A stretch of DNA of 64,000 nucleotides from Stanieria cyanosphaera PCC 7437 (GCF_000317575.1 NC_019748.1:4918501-4982500), one strand, 5' to 3'. Positions 17,422 to 29,043 are shown, counted from the stretch's first letter. The notes: generated by a model not told the origin, from the sequence alone. Numbers and translations: made by a program.

Positions 17422-18078
17422 CTACCTTCTCTGTAAGATTGCTTTCATAATCGCTTTAGAAGTCTCAATATCTTCTGGTGTAGGTGCAGTTTGTTGCCAA
17501 CTGCTACGCTGCTGTAGATTTTCACACCATTGATTAACTTTTGGATAAGGTTCTAAAGGAATACCTAATAATGGAATAGATGCTACTGCTGTTCCCGCTA
17601 CAATATCAGCATAGGTTAATTTTTCTCCAATAAAATAAGGCTCATTATCATCTAAATTGTCTTCAAAATATTCTAAAGTTGTAGCCATTTTTTGTTTGGC
17701 TTGTTCTAATTTTTTTTCTTCAACTTGTACATCCAACATATCCTTCATTAAAACGATTGAAGCTGGTGGTAATTCATTAACAGTAACTAATTCAATTGTG
17801 CGTACTTTAGCAATAGCTTTTGCTTCGGTTGGTATAAAAGAAGGATTAGGATATTTAGCTTCTAAATAATCTAAAATTGCTAAGGATTCAAATACAGTAA
17901 AATCATGATCTATTAAGACAGGAATATGATGAAAAGGATTTAGTTTAAGAAAATCTGGTTGAAATTGATCTCCATTCAGTTTCATTAAAATTGGTTCAAA
18001 TTCTAAATTTTTTTCGAGCAAGGTTATCCAAACTCTACGAGCATTAACTGAAAGACGAGAATAATAAAATTTCAACAT
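17422..18078 (-). CDS. Glutathione S-transferase family protein
   Basis: A 218-residue GST. The N-terminal thioredoxin-like domain (LKFYYSRLSVNARRVWITLLEKNLEFE, NPFHHIPVLIDHDFTVFESLAILDYL, with cis-Pro in HIPVL and Glu-Ser in FES for glutathione binding) is followed by an all-helical domain (about 85-205) ending GEKLTYADIVAGTAVASI, the N-capping motif. It has no cysteine in the active-site position, so a Ser/Asn-type catalytic residue (Ser7 or Ser10) is likely. It conjugates or reduces electrophiles or peroxides with glutathione in the cytosol; substrate unknown. AAAGGAG precedes the ATG. Confidence 0.92.
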   Translation of the reverse strand: MLKFYYSRLSVNARRVWITLLEKNLEFEPILMKLNGDQFQPDFLKLNPFHHIPVLIDHDFTVFESLAILDYLEAKYPNPSFIPTEAKAIAKVRTIELVTVNELPPASIVLMKDMLDVQVEEKKLEQAKQKMATTLEYFEDNLDDNEPYFIGEKLTYADIVAGTAVASIPLLGIPLEPYPKVNQWCENLQQRSSWQQTAPTPEDIETSKAIMKAILQRR

Positions 18079-18502
18079 TAATAATCTCCTTTTTTTAAAA
18101 TAAGCTCAAATTGCTAAATTTCTGCTATAAATAAATTTAAGTACTGATTTGGTATTACCAAACTCTTACCTAGTAGCAGAGCAACGAAGTTTTTGTTTAC
18201 TTTTTCAAATTTAAAACAAGGGAATACAGTTTCCTGACGTTTTTTTAATTGTAAAAGGATAGTCTGGAAAATCTAAACTCTTAATCTTTGCATAAGATTG
18301 TATTTGATAACTTTGTTTTTTTTTGCACCAAACAACCAAAAAATTATCAAACTGGTAAATTATAACTCTTCTTAAATTGGTGAGATTTAGTAAGCATAAT
18401 TTGAAAGCAATTAACATAAGCGAAGCGCACTACCGTAGGTCTCAATCATTACCAAAAACCACAATGTTAGACTAGCTCTTCAAGTATTGAATGAGCCTAT
18501 AG
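18079..18502. other. Intergenic region, possible decayed sequence
   Basis: About 420 bases between the GST and TPR-protein genes. A 68-codon minus-strand frame (18211-18417) is open, but it has no ribosome binding site and no recognisable product, so I do not call it a gene. A GC-rich patch near 18420-18440 (GCGAAGCGCACTACCGTAGG) looks like a dispersed repeat fragment. Confidence 0.45.
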
Positions 18503-19021
18503 TTATTTCCATAAAAATAATCCGCACAATGTTAAAATAATTATTAATAAAGCAAACCAAATAAACTGATTATCTTTCGTATTAACTTGGCTTAAATCGA
18601 CTGGTTCATCAGAAAGTTTAGTTTGATGATGATTATTTTGTCTTTGATTTTTTGCCGTTACATACTGAGGTTGATCGTTACTAGTTGCAGTGAGATCAGG
18701 AATTTCGCTCATCCATTCTTTTGGTCTTTTTAGTTGTGGTGCTTGAATAATATAAAGAACACGTTTAGCTTGTTGGCGAATTTCTGGATGAGGATGATTA
18801 CATAAATCTTGACATAAAGCGATCGCGTCTGGTAATTGACCAGCAGCTTGATAAGCCATAACTAGCCAAATTTGGGCTTCTCCGCCTAAACGAGTAGATT
18901 TAGCAACCAGTTCTTTAGCTTCTTCCAAGTATTGAACGCTTAGATTATATTCTCCTTTTTCTAAGGCATTTTTTCCTGCTTGATAACGAAGACGAAACTT
19001 TTCCTGTTGTTCTGCTGTCAT
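18503..19021 (-). CDS. TPR-like protein with C-terminal membrane anchor
   Basis: A 172-residue protein. Residues 5-95 are helical tetratricopeptide-like repeats (YQAGKNALEKGEYNLSVQYLEEAKELV, AQIWLVMAYQAAGQLPDAIALCQDLC, HPEIRQQAKRVLYII). A polar linker follows, and a single hydrophobic helix ends the protein (FIWFALLIIILTLCGLFLWK), so it is tail-anchored in the plasma or thylakoid membrane with the repeats in the cytosol. Probably a scaffold or assembly protein; specific partner unknown. It is divergent from the secreted-protein gene at 19100. Confidence 0.8.
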   Translation of the reverse strand: MTAEQQEKFRLRYQAGKNALEKGEYNLSVQYLEEAKELVAKSTRLGGEAQIWLVMAYQAAGQLPDAIALCQDLCNHPHPEIRQQAKRVLYIIQAPQLKRPKEWMSEIPDLTATSNDQPQYVTAKNQRQNNHHQTKLSDEPVDLSQVNTKDNQFIWFALLIIILTLCGLFLWK

Positions 19022-19099
19022 GTTTTCTATCGGAGTATTTACTGATGTTGCCCTACATTAGAGATACCATGAATAATATAAGTTTATTAAGTAAAAGAA

Positions 19100-19561
19100 A
19101 TGAATAGCAAAACCAAAATGGGGATAAATTGTTTTAAAACTTGTACTCCGATCGCTTTAGTTATTAGTACGATGATCGCAACGGAATTAGTTGCTAATGC
19201 ACGACCTCCTCATATCCCATTACCAGCAAGTAATCCTAAATCAAGTATATATTTTGGGGGTATTTCCTCTCCTACGCCACCTAGATCTTTAAACGTTACT
19301 CCTAATCCTTTGCGCCAAAATTATTACGATTCTTATGACAATTCTAACTCTTATTATTATTCTGATTGTCCTCAAAATGAAGGAAGATTTGTTCCAGTTA
19401 AACGAGGTAGAATTTACAATCGAACATTAATTAATCCAACCATTATTAATTCTGAAATTTCTGATTCAGTAATTATCGATCCTGTAATTATTAATCCTAG
19501 AACTAGAACTTATAGAACTCCGGCAGTTAATCGGTCTTATATTCGAGTGACATTTGAATAA
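19100..19561 (+). CDS. Exported hypothetical protein
   Basis: A 153-residue protein with an N-terminal signal (CTPIALVISTMIATELVANARP, cleavage likely near ANA-RP), then a Pro/Ser/Asn/Tyr-rich region (DSYDNSNSYYYSDCP) and a C-terminal strand-rich repeat of Ile/Asn/Pro words (INPTIINSEISDSVIIDPVIINP) resembling a short beta-helix. No catalytic motif. Probably periplasmic or surface exposed. Function unknown. Confidence 0.65.
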   Translation: MNSKTKMGINCFKTCTPIALVISTMIATELVANARPPHIPLPASNPKSSIYFGGISSPTPPRSLNVTPNPLRQNYYDSYDNSNSYYYSDCPQNEGRFVPVKRGRIYNRTLINPTIINSEISDSVIIDPVIINPRTRTYRTPAVNRSYIRVTFE

Positions 19562-19689
19562 TTGTTCACAGTTAATTGCAATGAGCAAAAAAATCTGATT
19601 AGGTGTAAGTAGATAAAATTAGAAACTCAACATATTACGTTCGGACAAAAGTCTTTTTTAATGAGAATGGAATGTGAAACAGCTTATCT

Positions 19690-19804
19690 CAAATAAAAAA
19701 TTATGAAGTTGTCATCAGTTGAGGATTGAAGTGCAAACTCTACCTATAATGGGTTACTCAACTGAAGCTAGTCGTCCTCCTGTTTCCAAGTTTAGACTGA
19801 ACGA
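19690..19804 (-). ncRNA. Candidate structured small RNA, Yfr2/Cyano-1-like
   Basis: On the minus strand a TTGCGG (19832-19837) and a TATAAG (19811-19816) with a 15-base spacer form a plausible promoter. The predicted transcript begins with arms AGTC/GACT enclosing a loop with TTGGAAACAGGAGG; GGAAACA is the conserved loop word of the cyanobacterial Yfr2 family. It continues to a second hairpin with perfect 8-base arms CAGTTGAG and CTCAACTG (19757-19764 and 19716-19723) and then a T-rich run (about 19690-19703), like a terminator. No reading frame occupies this 560-base gap. Family assignment is from memory of the motif and is tentative. Confidence 0.45.
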
Positions 19805-20051
19805 ATCGCACTTATAACTAAAGTTTAAATCCCGCAAGTAAAAATTTAAATTATGTGTCTAATCTGTAAAGGCTAAAACAGCCCTGCGCCGTGATTTGAG
19901 CAAATTTTTAACGATAAGTTTTTTAAATACAAATCACCTTCTTTACTAAATTTTTAATATCTATTGCTGAAAAGAATTAATAATCGAGATTGTAGCCTTT
20001 AGAAGTAAAGCAGATTTAGTGATTATCATATTAATGAGCTAAGTAAAATGA

Positions 20052-21281
<1,230 letters not shown>

Positions 21282-21879
21282 TTGATTAATTTAGATTTAC
21301 CTCTTGGCTAAAATTCTCTCCAATCTAGATTTATTTACTTTTTTCAATCCCTCAAGGAATTTTGAAATTAGGTTACAAAAGCGCGTAATTTAATTTCTTT
21401 ACCATAGTGTCTCCCCTAACAGGGGAGAACTAGAGGGATAATTAGCTCCATTTAATTAAACATGAAAGAATCTTGATTTGGGGAAATTAATTTAACGGTT
21501 AATTAGGTTGACTTACTTAACAAAAAACATAAGTACCAGGGCAAAACTAAATATATCCCTCTTCGCTGTTTCCTTGGTTTAAAATTGTGATGTCTGCGCA
21601 CTATAGTTTGCTTGCTATAAAATAAAAACTTTGATTTCTCTTCTGTTGCACCCGAAGCACCGAAAGCTTCCTTTACTCATTATTAATAGAAGTTCGCTCA
21701 ACTAAATTTCTTAAAACTATTGCTCAGATTCTGACACAATAATAATTTAGAAAATATATCTAAAATTTGTTCTCGAACAAAATTAATTAGTAATTATTTG
21801 TTGATTTCTTTCCAGTTAGCTACTTCGCTTTTGGTTGTGAAATTAGTCAAAATCTACAATTTTTGTTTTTTAAAAATTT
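21282..21879 (+). other. Intergenic region between sqdB and sqdX
   Basis: About 600 bases. It contains one strong hairpin (21410-21428) soon after sqdB and otherwise AT-rich sequence with no recognised gene. The length suggests that sqdX has its own promoter rather than relying only on read-through. Confidence 0.5.
21410..21428. terminator. Hairpin downstream of sqdB, possible terminator or repeat
   Basis: TCTCCCCT-AAC-AGGGGAGA, a perfect 8-base stem with a 3-base loop, about 130 bases after the sqdB stop. No clean T-run follows, so a dispersed-repeat origin is as likely as a true terminator. Confidence 0.4.
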
Positions 21880-23013
21880 ATGCGTATTGCCCTTTTTACA
21901 GAAACATTTCTCCCTAAAGTTGACGGAATTGTTACTCGTCTGCGTCATACTATTGAACATTTACAACGCAATGGCGACCAAGTTCTCGTTATAGCACCTG
22001 AAGGCGGTTTGACAGAATATAAAGGGGCAAAAGTTTACGGTGTACCTGGTGTACCTCTTCCTTTGTATCCCGAACTAAAACTCGCATTACCTCCGATTGG
22101 AACAAAAAATGTTCTGGAAAAATTTCAACCAGATTTAATTCATGTAGTCAATCCGGCTTTTTTGGGAATTAGTGGGATATATTATGCCAAAAATCTCAAT
22201 ATTCCTTTAATTGCTTCTTATCATACTCATTTACCTCAATATTTACAACATTATGGTTTGGGTGCTTTAGAAGGATTGTTGTGGGAACTGCTCAAAACTG
22301 CCCATAACCAGGCACAATTAAATCTTTGTACTTCCACTGCAATGGTAGAGGCATTAGAAAGTCGTGGCATTGAAAGAGTAGACTTGTGGCAAAGAGGGGT
22401 AGATACTGAAATGTTTCAACCTCAGCTTAAATCTGCTCAAATGCGATCGCGTCTGTCTGAAGGCAACCCTGAAAGTCCTCTTTTACTATACGTTGGAAGG
22501 GTATCTGCCGAAAAACAAATCGATCAAATTAAACCAGTTTTAGAAGCAATTCCTGAAGCTCGTTTAGCGATCGTTGGTAATGGCCCTCAAAGAGAAGCAC
22601 TAGAAGCCCATTTTGCTGGAACAAATACTTATTTTGTTGGTTATTTGCAAGGATTAGAACTAGCTGCTGCCTACGCCTCGGCAGATGCGTTTATTTTTCC
22701 TTCTCGTACAGAAACTTTAGGTTTAGTTTTACTTGAAGCAATGGCTGCTGGTTGCCCTGTGGTAGCTGCCAACTCTGGCGGTATTCCTGATATTGTTACT
22801 GATGGAGTTAATGGTTATTTATTTGAACCCGATGATCCTCAAGGTGCAATTACGGCTACACAACGTTTACTCTCAGCTAAAGCAGAAAGAGAACAACTCA
22901 GAGAAAATGCCCGTTTAGAAGCGGAACGTTGGGGTTGGGCTGCTGCTACACGTCAGTTACAAACTTATTACAGAGGTATAGTTGAAGCGCAATCTTTGCC
23001 TTTTGTAGCTTAA
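21880..23013 (+). CDS. sqdX: Sulfoquinovosyltransferase
   Basis: A 377-residue GT4-family (GT-B fold) glycosyltransferase that moves sulfoquinovose from UDP-sulfoquinovose to diacylglycerol, forming SQDG on the membrane. N-terminal MRIALFTETFLPKVDGIVTRLRHTIEHL, ASYHTHLPQYLQHYG, WQRGVDTEMF, LLYVGRVSAEKQ and the nucleotide-sugar motif FPSRTETLGLVLLEAMAAGCPVVAANSGGIPDIV (EX7E) are all present. Together with sqdB upstream it completes the sulfolipid pathway. Confidence 0.95.
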   Translation: MRIALFTETFLPKVDGIVTRLRHTIEHLQRNGDQVLVIAPEGGLTEYKGAKVYGVPGVPLPLYPELKLALPPIGTKNVLEKFQPDLIHVVNPAFLGISGIYYAKNLNIPLIASYHTHLPQYLQHYGLGALEGLLWELLKTAHNQAQLNLCTSTAMVEALESRGIERVDLWQRGVDTEMFQPQLKSAQMRSRLSEGNPESPLLLYVGRVSAEKQIDQIKPVLEAIPEARLAIVGNGPQREALEAHFAGTNTYFVGYLQGLELAAAYASADAFIFPSRTETLGLVLLEAMAAGCPVVAANSGGIPDIVTDGVNGYLFEPDDPQGAITATQRLLSAKAEREQLRENARLEAERWGWAAATRQLQTYYRGIVEAQSLPFVA

Positions 23014-23073
23014 GATTGTTTGTTCTTTCCAAGTAGGGATAATTGATGAATTATTTCTACTCAAAAATCAATT

Positions 23074-26000
23074 CTAAAATCTCAATTCGTATTCAATGAC
23101 ACCTCTAGTATCATCTTCAAAATTACTTGAACCTCGAATGATGAAATTGTCGTTAAGACGATAGCGAAAACCAAATTGAGCAGGCAGATCGGTATTGAGA
23201 ATTTTGAGTACAGAAAAAGAAATATTATTAGTTAAATCGATCGCAGCTTCTCCAGCTAAACCAATAATGCGATCGCCTTCTCGTTTTTGGTCGATAATTT
23301 GAGTGGGAAAGAGACGAAATTCACTCAAGCCAAAAGCATCGCTAAGTACTGTATTGAAACTACCAAATAAGGCTGAACCAGCTAAGTTTGCTAGTCCTAA
23401 AGTACTATCTCCTCGACCTAAAGTATCAACAAAACTTCCTCCTAAAAGTGCTAAGATTTCTGTTTGACTACGGGGAGGACTACTGGTTAGTTCAATGCTA
23501 TTAGTCAGTTGACTAGCTAATCCTTTGACTCTAGCGGAAATACGAACAGTTTCTAAAGTTCCAAAGCTAGAGGCAGGAATATCATTAATTTCAGCAGAAA
23601 GTGGATCGTTAGGAATTGGACTGCGAGTAGTTTCTACGGCTGAACCAACTAACCTAACATCTAAATAAGGATCGAGTCCATTGTTACGCGAGAAACGAGC
23701 GGTATTGGGATAGCCTCCTGCTAAACTTAATTGAGTGGTAAAAAGATTGACTTGACCACGTTTAAGAGCAATAGTTCCTTCTGGGAGAGGGAAATTAAAA
23801 GTTCCATTGATCGTAATTTTGCCTGTAGCGGTAAAGTTTGAGATTGGAGGTTGAATGATTTGAATATTTTTTCCTAATTGGATTTGTAGGTTTTTGTATT
23901 CAGTTAAAGCAGCAATGCTGTTATCTTCGACTATAGTTGCATTCTCAGCCGTTGTAGTAGTATCAGCAATCAGAATAGAGCCATTCGTCAAAGTTAAATT
24001 TCCTGTCAAATCTGGTTCTACTGCCGTTCCCAGAATTTTGAGTTGTCCTGCTACTGCTCCTTCGTATAAACCTTTAAGATCTACTATTAAGTTATTAAGA
24101 TTAATAGTTAAAGGATTTTTTTGAGTTTGGTTTTGAGTTAGTGGAAGAGTACCCATTGCCGAGATCTTGCCACCACCAAAATTACCTTGGAAACTTTCTA
24201 CTTGAATGCGATCAAAGTTGAAGTTGATTTTGCCATTAACTTGAGTCAAATAAGCATCGGGTAAAGATCTAACTGCTATTTTTCCCTGATTAACAGAGGC
24301 TTTTCCTTTGGCGACTAACTTAGTAGGACGATTTTTAGCTTGGTCAAAATTACCAGAAATATCGAGACTAACTTCTCCTTCACCATCGATCCAATTTACT
24401 TCTCCACGAGAAAGAATATTGAGTAATGCCAATCCTTCGTCGGTGACATTCAGTTGTAAATTCAAGCGATCGCTATCGGGAATAGTTTTAGAAAAAGGTA
24501 ATTGATAGGGAATACTACCTGTAATCGTTAGTGGATCGGCATTGGGAGCAACTACACTACTGGCAAAGAAGTTTAAACGGGAATCATTGTAACTAAAACT
24601 ACCTTGGGTTGATTGGATCGAAGTTTGATTGATAGTTGCGTCGTTAACATTAATTTCACCTCTAGCTTGGGGATTAGCTTGACTACCTGCTAGGGTTGCA
24701 CTAGCATTAATATTTCCGCCAAAAACTAAATCTGGGGGTAAATTAACAAATTTTTCAATTAAACTAACAGGAACATCGAGTAATCTTAATTGACCTGATT
24801 GAGTTTCACCACCAAAACTTCCTGAAAAAGCAATTAAACTGTTATCTGATTGAATACTAACGGGTAACAAAGTCAGAATTCCATCTTGTAAATTACCATT
24901 AGCAATGATTCTTTCAGCAGTAAATTGTCCCCATTGCCATTGTCCGCCCTGAAAGTCAAAATCTGCTGTAATTCCTTGGTTTAAAGAACCATTAAAGCTT
25001 AGTTTGCCATCAAATTTACCAGTTAAGGTTTTTAATTCTGGAACAAAAAATTGGTCTTGTTCATTTTGCTGCGCTGAATTTAACTTAGCTTGAATTTCTG
25101 CCAACTTTTGCAATTGTTGAAAAATTGTCGCCTTGGGTGTACCTACAGTAAAGAGAGATTCAGGCGGTTGAGGAGCAGAAGGTAAAGGAGGTTGGTATAA
25201 ATCTTTGGTTAAACCATAGTTGCGATCGCCCCAACCTTTGGTTAAATCAGTTAGTTCAAAAATTTCTAAGGCAATTAGTACGTCTTGAATTTGTCCTTGT
25301 TCAACTGTAATGTCTCCTTTAAAGGCAAAATCGTCTGGTTGTTGAATTACATTGCCCGCAATTTGATAAGTGCTTTCTCGTTGTTGAAAGCGAACATTTT
25401 CTAAAGCAAAATTACCATTAGCATAATCAAAATTTCCTGTCAAGCGATCGCCTTTAATCCGACCTAAGATGGGATTGGTGATGACAATGTTTTCTCCTGA
25501 TGTTGCTAAAGTATTGAGGTTAGTTATAAATTCTCCTGATAGCGTTCCTGTTAAAGGTTGTAGGGCAACTTGTTCAGGTATATTAAAATCGGGATTTTTG
25601 ACGGCGACAGTTTTTAATAACTCAACTGGAACATCTCTAGCTTGGATTTGAACAATTTCTCCTGTGCCTGTACCTACTACATCCAGTTGTTGATGTTGCA
25701 GCAGGAAAGACTCGGGGAGAAAATTTTCTCCCAAAACCAATTCAATTTTGTCTTGATTGTTGCCACGAGATGCTTGTTGTCCATTATCAATTGCGAGTCT
25801 TGCCCCCTCAGTAGGCATCACGGAAACTGTGCCTTGTAAAGTAGGATCGAAGATCAGATTTTCGACTACAAAGTCACGTACCAGTAAATCTCCTTCAATT
25901 TCCATCGCTGAAGGAATTCCGCCAATTGTTCCTGTAAAATCTACTCTACCTGAATAATCTAAATTAGTTGCCCAACTGGGAAGAGTAAGACGAATTTTGT

Positions 26001-28587
26001 TAACATCAATCCATTGGGCTTGGTTCACATCAAAGTTGAAGTCAGTCACGGCTGCTAATTTATCGGGAATATCGCTAAAGAAAGATTTGTCTAATTCCAG
26101 ATAACCAGTCGCATCTAAACCATCGCCTTTTGCCTGTAAAACATCTAAACGTCTGCCATCCCAAGTAATTGCTGCACTAAAAGGTTGTTCGAGTAGATCG
26201 ATTCCTTGACTAAAAGAAAGATTCCCCTTAGCTACTACCGCCGTCGGACTAATATTATTAACATTTCCCGTAACATTTAATTCTCCACCTAATTGTCCAT
26301 TTAATTCCAACTCATCAGAATTAGGATCGGCAAATAAACTTAGATCGACTCCTTGCGGAATTACTAGGGTTTGAAATCTGCCATCAGCGATCGCAAGATT
26401 ATTAAGATCAAACACTCCTTCAGGAAGAGTTAAACTGGCATCACCTTTAGCTTTAATGCCTTCGGGAGTAATATTATCTACCGTACCCGCAACTTGAAAA
26501 TTACCATTAACTAAACCTGCAAATTGCTCGGGAGTTTCAGAATTTAATTCTTTTAATTGAAGATTAGTCGCTTGGGCAAGGGCATTCCAATTATTACCTC
26601 TAATCTCTAATTTATTTACCTTAACATTGCCTTGAGCTAGAGTTAAATCACCAAAACCATCAATGATTGTTTCCGTATTCGGTTTACTCTCCACCTTTCC
26701 TGTTAACAGAAAATTACCACTCAAATTATCATTAAATTCTGAAGGAACTTCAGGAAATAATCTTTGCAGACGAAGATTCTCAGTATTTAAAGCTGCTTGC
26801 CAATTACCATTATTTAAATCAATTTCAGGAATAGCAATTGTACCCCCAACAGTAGTTAAATTTGCCTTACCTGTAGCCAAGATTCGATCTATCTCAACCG
26901 CATTGTTTTTACCTGAAACTTCAAACACACCATCAACTAAACCCTTAGCAAGAGTAGGCGCACTATCCTTACCAATCGGCAGACTACCAAATTCTACTCC
27001 ATTGGCTTGCAGTTGCGATCGCCATTGACCTGCGCCATAATTGAGGTTATTAACCTCGACTGTACCATTGCCCAGCGCAAAATTACCCTCACCATTAACC
27101 ACTCTTAAAGTAGCCAAATCATTAGCTTGAGCTAAAAATCTGGCATTTCCAGCCATATTCCCAATATTGACAGGTAAATCATTGTTGTAACTACGAGCTA
27201 GTTTTGTTCCTGGAATATTGTTCGCTGCCACATCGAAAATCAGATTTTGTTTTCCCGCTAGTTCGATAGTGCCATTGCCTTGAACTACCCCACCAATTTT
27301 GGGATTACCTTGAAAAGAACGAACATAGAGATTATTGCCAATCAAATCTAAGTTGGCTGTAATTTTATCAAAATCTACGCGATCAATTCGACTAGGAGTA
27401 GTAGTTGCAATGGCAAAACTAGTTACAGGATTCAACAATGAACCTTTAATCGCAATATTTCCTGCGATTTTACCTTTAATCGGAATTGGAGGTGGTTCTA
27501 ACTCTAAAGCTTCAATGACTTTCTGTGCTTCAACAGGATCAGTTTTAGCAGTGAGTTGATATTCTCCTGGTTCATTAAAATCCAAACTACCATTGACGAC
27601 TCCCGTAACTTCACCAAAATTAGTTTTAACCCGATCAAAAGTAACTTCAGAACCTTGAAAATGTAATTCTCCATTACTATCTACAAATGGTTTAACTAAC
27701 TCAGGAATTTGTACAGTTGCCTGATTTAATTTTGCCGTCCCAGTAAGATAAGGTAGAGGGTCATTACTAAGTTTAACGCCAATTTCGCCATCGACTGTAC
27801 CTGCTTCAATTCCTAAAGGTAAAGCGAGTAAATTACCTATTTCTGTTCCTGCTAATTCCTTGCCAATAACATTCAAATCGATAATATCTGTTTCAGTATT
27901 TCCCTCTCCAATTACATCAAAACTTCCTCCTTGATTTAACTTTCCTTCAACATCAAACTTAATTAAATCTTGGTCAGTTAAAATCTGAATTACACCTTGA
28001 TTAATCTGACCTTGAACTTGAGGCTGTAATTGTTTAGTCTCTTTATTACGAGCTACTAAAGTAAGATCGGCTTGTTGAAGAATAACCCTTTGAACATCGA
28101 CTTTAAAACCTTGTTCTGAAGATGAAGCAGTACCAAAATTAGTTGGTGTCCAAGTACCTTTTTCATCTTGTTCAATATAAATATCGGGTTTAACTAATGT
28201 AAGGTCTAAAGCTAATCTTTGTTTGAGTAAAGAGGTTAAGGATTTCCAATCAACTTTAACTGCCTCTACAGAAACAGTATCAGGATTATTTTCTGTTGCA
28301 GGAATAATACTTTCGCCAAAACGTGCCGAAGATAAAGATAAACTTTCTAATTGACCAATCTCTATCGGGCGATGAAGATAATCACCAACTTCTTGTTCAA
28401 CTAAAGGTATCAGTTTACGAGAAATTAACCACCACCCATAGGTTAAACTGACCCCAGTACTTGCTAATAAAAAAATACCTACTCCCACTACTAGTTTTAG
28501 CCATTTACGAGATTGAGCAGGAGAAGGGTGATCAATTTTTGATTGTTCAGATTCTTTTTCCCAATTATCAGGGGATGGTTTTTTCAT
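23074..28587 (-). CDS. TamB/DUF490-family translocation-assembly protein
   Basis: A 1837-residue protein. One N-terminal transmembrane helix (WLKLVVGVGIFLLASTGVSLTYGWWLI, about residues 29-55) is followed by a huge periplasmic region of repeating beta-strand units (GNLKV/GKANLTTVGGTI/LDVTG-type), as expected for a long beta-taco bridge. The C-terminal TamB domain is clear: SPPRSQTEILALLGG, LFGSFNTVLSDAFGLSEFRLFPTQI, ITNNISFSVLKIL-like strands, and the terminal YELRF. It spans from plasma membrane to outer membrane and helps in lipid transport or outer-membrane protein assembly; cyanobacterial and plastid relatives (SUBSTANDARD STARCH GRAIN4-type) are known. It converges with sqdX. Confidence 0.9.
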   Translation of the reverse strand: MKKPSPDNWEKESEQSKIDHPSPAQSRKWLKLVVGVGIFLLASTGVSLTYGWWLISRKLIPLVEQEVGDYLHRPIEIGQLESLSLSSARFGESIIPATENNPDTVSVEAVKVDWKSLTSLLKQRLALDLTLVKPDIYIEQDEKGTWTPTNFGTASSSEQGFKVDVQRVILQQADLTLVARNKETKQLQPQVQGQINQGVIQILTDQDLIKFDVEGKLNQGGSFDVIGEGNTETDIIDLNVIGKELAGTEIGNLLALPLGIEAGTVDGEIGVKLSNDPLPYLTGTAKLNQATVQIPELVKPFVDSNGELHFQGSEVTFDRVKTNFGEVTGVVNGSLDFNEPGEYQLTAKTDPVEAQKVIEALELEPPPIPIKGKIAGNIAIKGSLLNPVTSFAIATTTPSRIDRVDFDKITANLDLIGNNLYVRSFQGNPKIGGVVQGNGTIELAGKQNLIFDVAANNIPGTKLARSYNNDLPVNIGNMAGNARFLAQANDLATLRVVNGEGNFALGNGTVEVNNLNYGAGQWRSQLQANGVEFGSLPIGKDSAPTLAKGLVDGVFEVSGKNNAVEIDRILATGKANLTTVGGTIAIPEIDLNNGNWQAALNTENLRLQRLFPEVPSEFNDNLSGNFLLTGKVESKPNTETIIDGFGDLTLAQGNVKVNKLEIRGNNWNALAQATNLQLKELNSETPEQFAGLVNGNFQVAGTVDNITPEGIKAKGDASLTLPEGVFDLNNLAIADGRFQTLVIPQGVDLSLFADPNSDELELNGQLGGELNVTGNVNNISPTAVVAKGNLSFSQGIDLLEQPFSAAITWDGRRLDVLQAKGDGLDATGYLELDKSFFSDIPDKLAAVTDFNFDVNQAQWIDVNKIRLTLPSWATNLDYSGRVDFTGTIGGIPSAMEIEGDLLVRDFVVENLIFDPTLQGTVSVMPTEGARLAIDNGQQASRGNNQDKIELVLGENFLPESFLLQHQQLDVVGTGTGEIVQIQARDVPVELLKTVAVKNPDFNIPEQVALQPLTGTLSGEFITNLNTLATSGENIVITNPILGRIKGDRLTGNFDYANGNFALENVRFQQRESTYQIAGNVIQQPDDFAFKGDITVEQGQIQDVLIALEIFELTDLTKGWGDRNYGLTKDLYQPPLPSAPQPPESLFTVGTPKATIFQQLQKLAEIQAKLNSAQQNEQDQFFVPELKTLTGKFDGKLSFNGSLNQGITADFDFQGGQWQWGQFTAERIIANGNLQDGILTLLPVSIQSDNSLIAFSGSFGGETQSGQLRLLDVPVSLIEKFVNLPPDLVFGGNINASATLAGSQANPQARGEINVNDATINQTSIQSTQGSFSYNDSRLNFFASSVVAPNADPLTITGSIPYQLPFSKTIPDSDRLNLQLNVTDEGLALLNILSRGEVNWIDGEGEVSLDISGNFDQAKNRPTKLVAKGKASVNQGKIAVRSLPDAYLTQVNGKINFNFDRIQVESFQGNFGGGKISAMGTLPLTQNQTQKNPLTINLNNLIVDLKGLYEGAVAGQLKILGTAVEPDLTGNLTLTNGSILIADTTTTAENATIVEDNSIAALTEYKNLQIQLGKNIQIIQPPISNFTATGKITINGTFNFPLPEGTIALKRGQVNLFTTQLSLAGGYPNTARFSRNNGLDPYLDVRLVGSAVETTRSPIPNDPLSAEINDIPASSFGTLETVRISARVKGLASQLTNSIELTSSPPRSQTEILALLGGSFVDTLGRGDSTLGLANLAGSALFGSFNTVLSDAFGLSEFRLFPTQIIDQKREGDRIIGLAGEAAIDLTNNISFSVLKILNTDLPAQFGFRYRLNDNFIIRGSSNFEDDTRGVIEYELRF

Positions 28588-28824
28588 CTTTATGTTTTAA
28601 TTAACAAGTAGATATTACCTTATTACTATGTCGTTCAAAATATAGAGCAGTTTTTAATTAAATCAACTTCAGCCAATCGTGGAGTTTATTATAATTTATA
28701 AATATGAAATTATAAATATTTTTAGCCTGATTTATAAACAAATTAATTAATAATTATAACTAAATTAATCGATAAAATGTTAAAGATATTTTTTTAAATT
28801 AACAACTTATTAAAACAAACAAAA

Positions 28825-29043
28825 ATGAAAATTTCGATAAAAGTTAAACCAAATTCTCAGCAACAAAAAATTGAAGAATTAGCTGATGGCAGTTTAATAA
28901 TTCGTTTGAAATCACCACCGAGAGATGGTAAAGCCAATCAAGAACTAATTGAAATGTTAGCCAAGAAATTCCAAGTTGCCAAATCACAAATTACGATTAA
29001 AGCTGGTTTATCCAGTAAAAATAAGTTGATTGAAATTGTTTAG
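28825..29043 (+). CDS. DUF167/YggU-family protein
   Basis: A 72-residue protein covering the whole family domain: [43 protein letters not shown] and the closing [21 protein letters not shown]167 proteins are small alpha/beta proteins of unknown role, widespread in bacteria and archaea. Same direction as the DUF554 gene 70 bases downstream, possibly co-transcribed. Confidence 0.9.
   Translation: MKISIKVKPNSQQQKIEELADGSLIIRLKSPPRDGKANQELIEMLAKKFQVAKSQITIKAGLSSKNKLIEIV

Noticed and set aside
18211-18417. 68-codon minus-strand frame in the gap after GST
   Set aside because: No ribosome binding site, no known product; could be a decayed fragment but not supported as a gene.
21561-21600. Second GGAAACA word on the minus strand between sqdB and sqdX
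   Set aside because: No matching stem, promoter or terminator around it; likely chance occurrence of a 7-mer.
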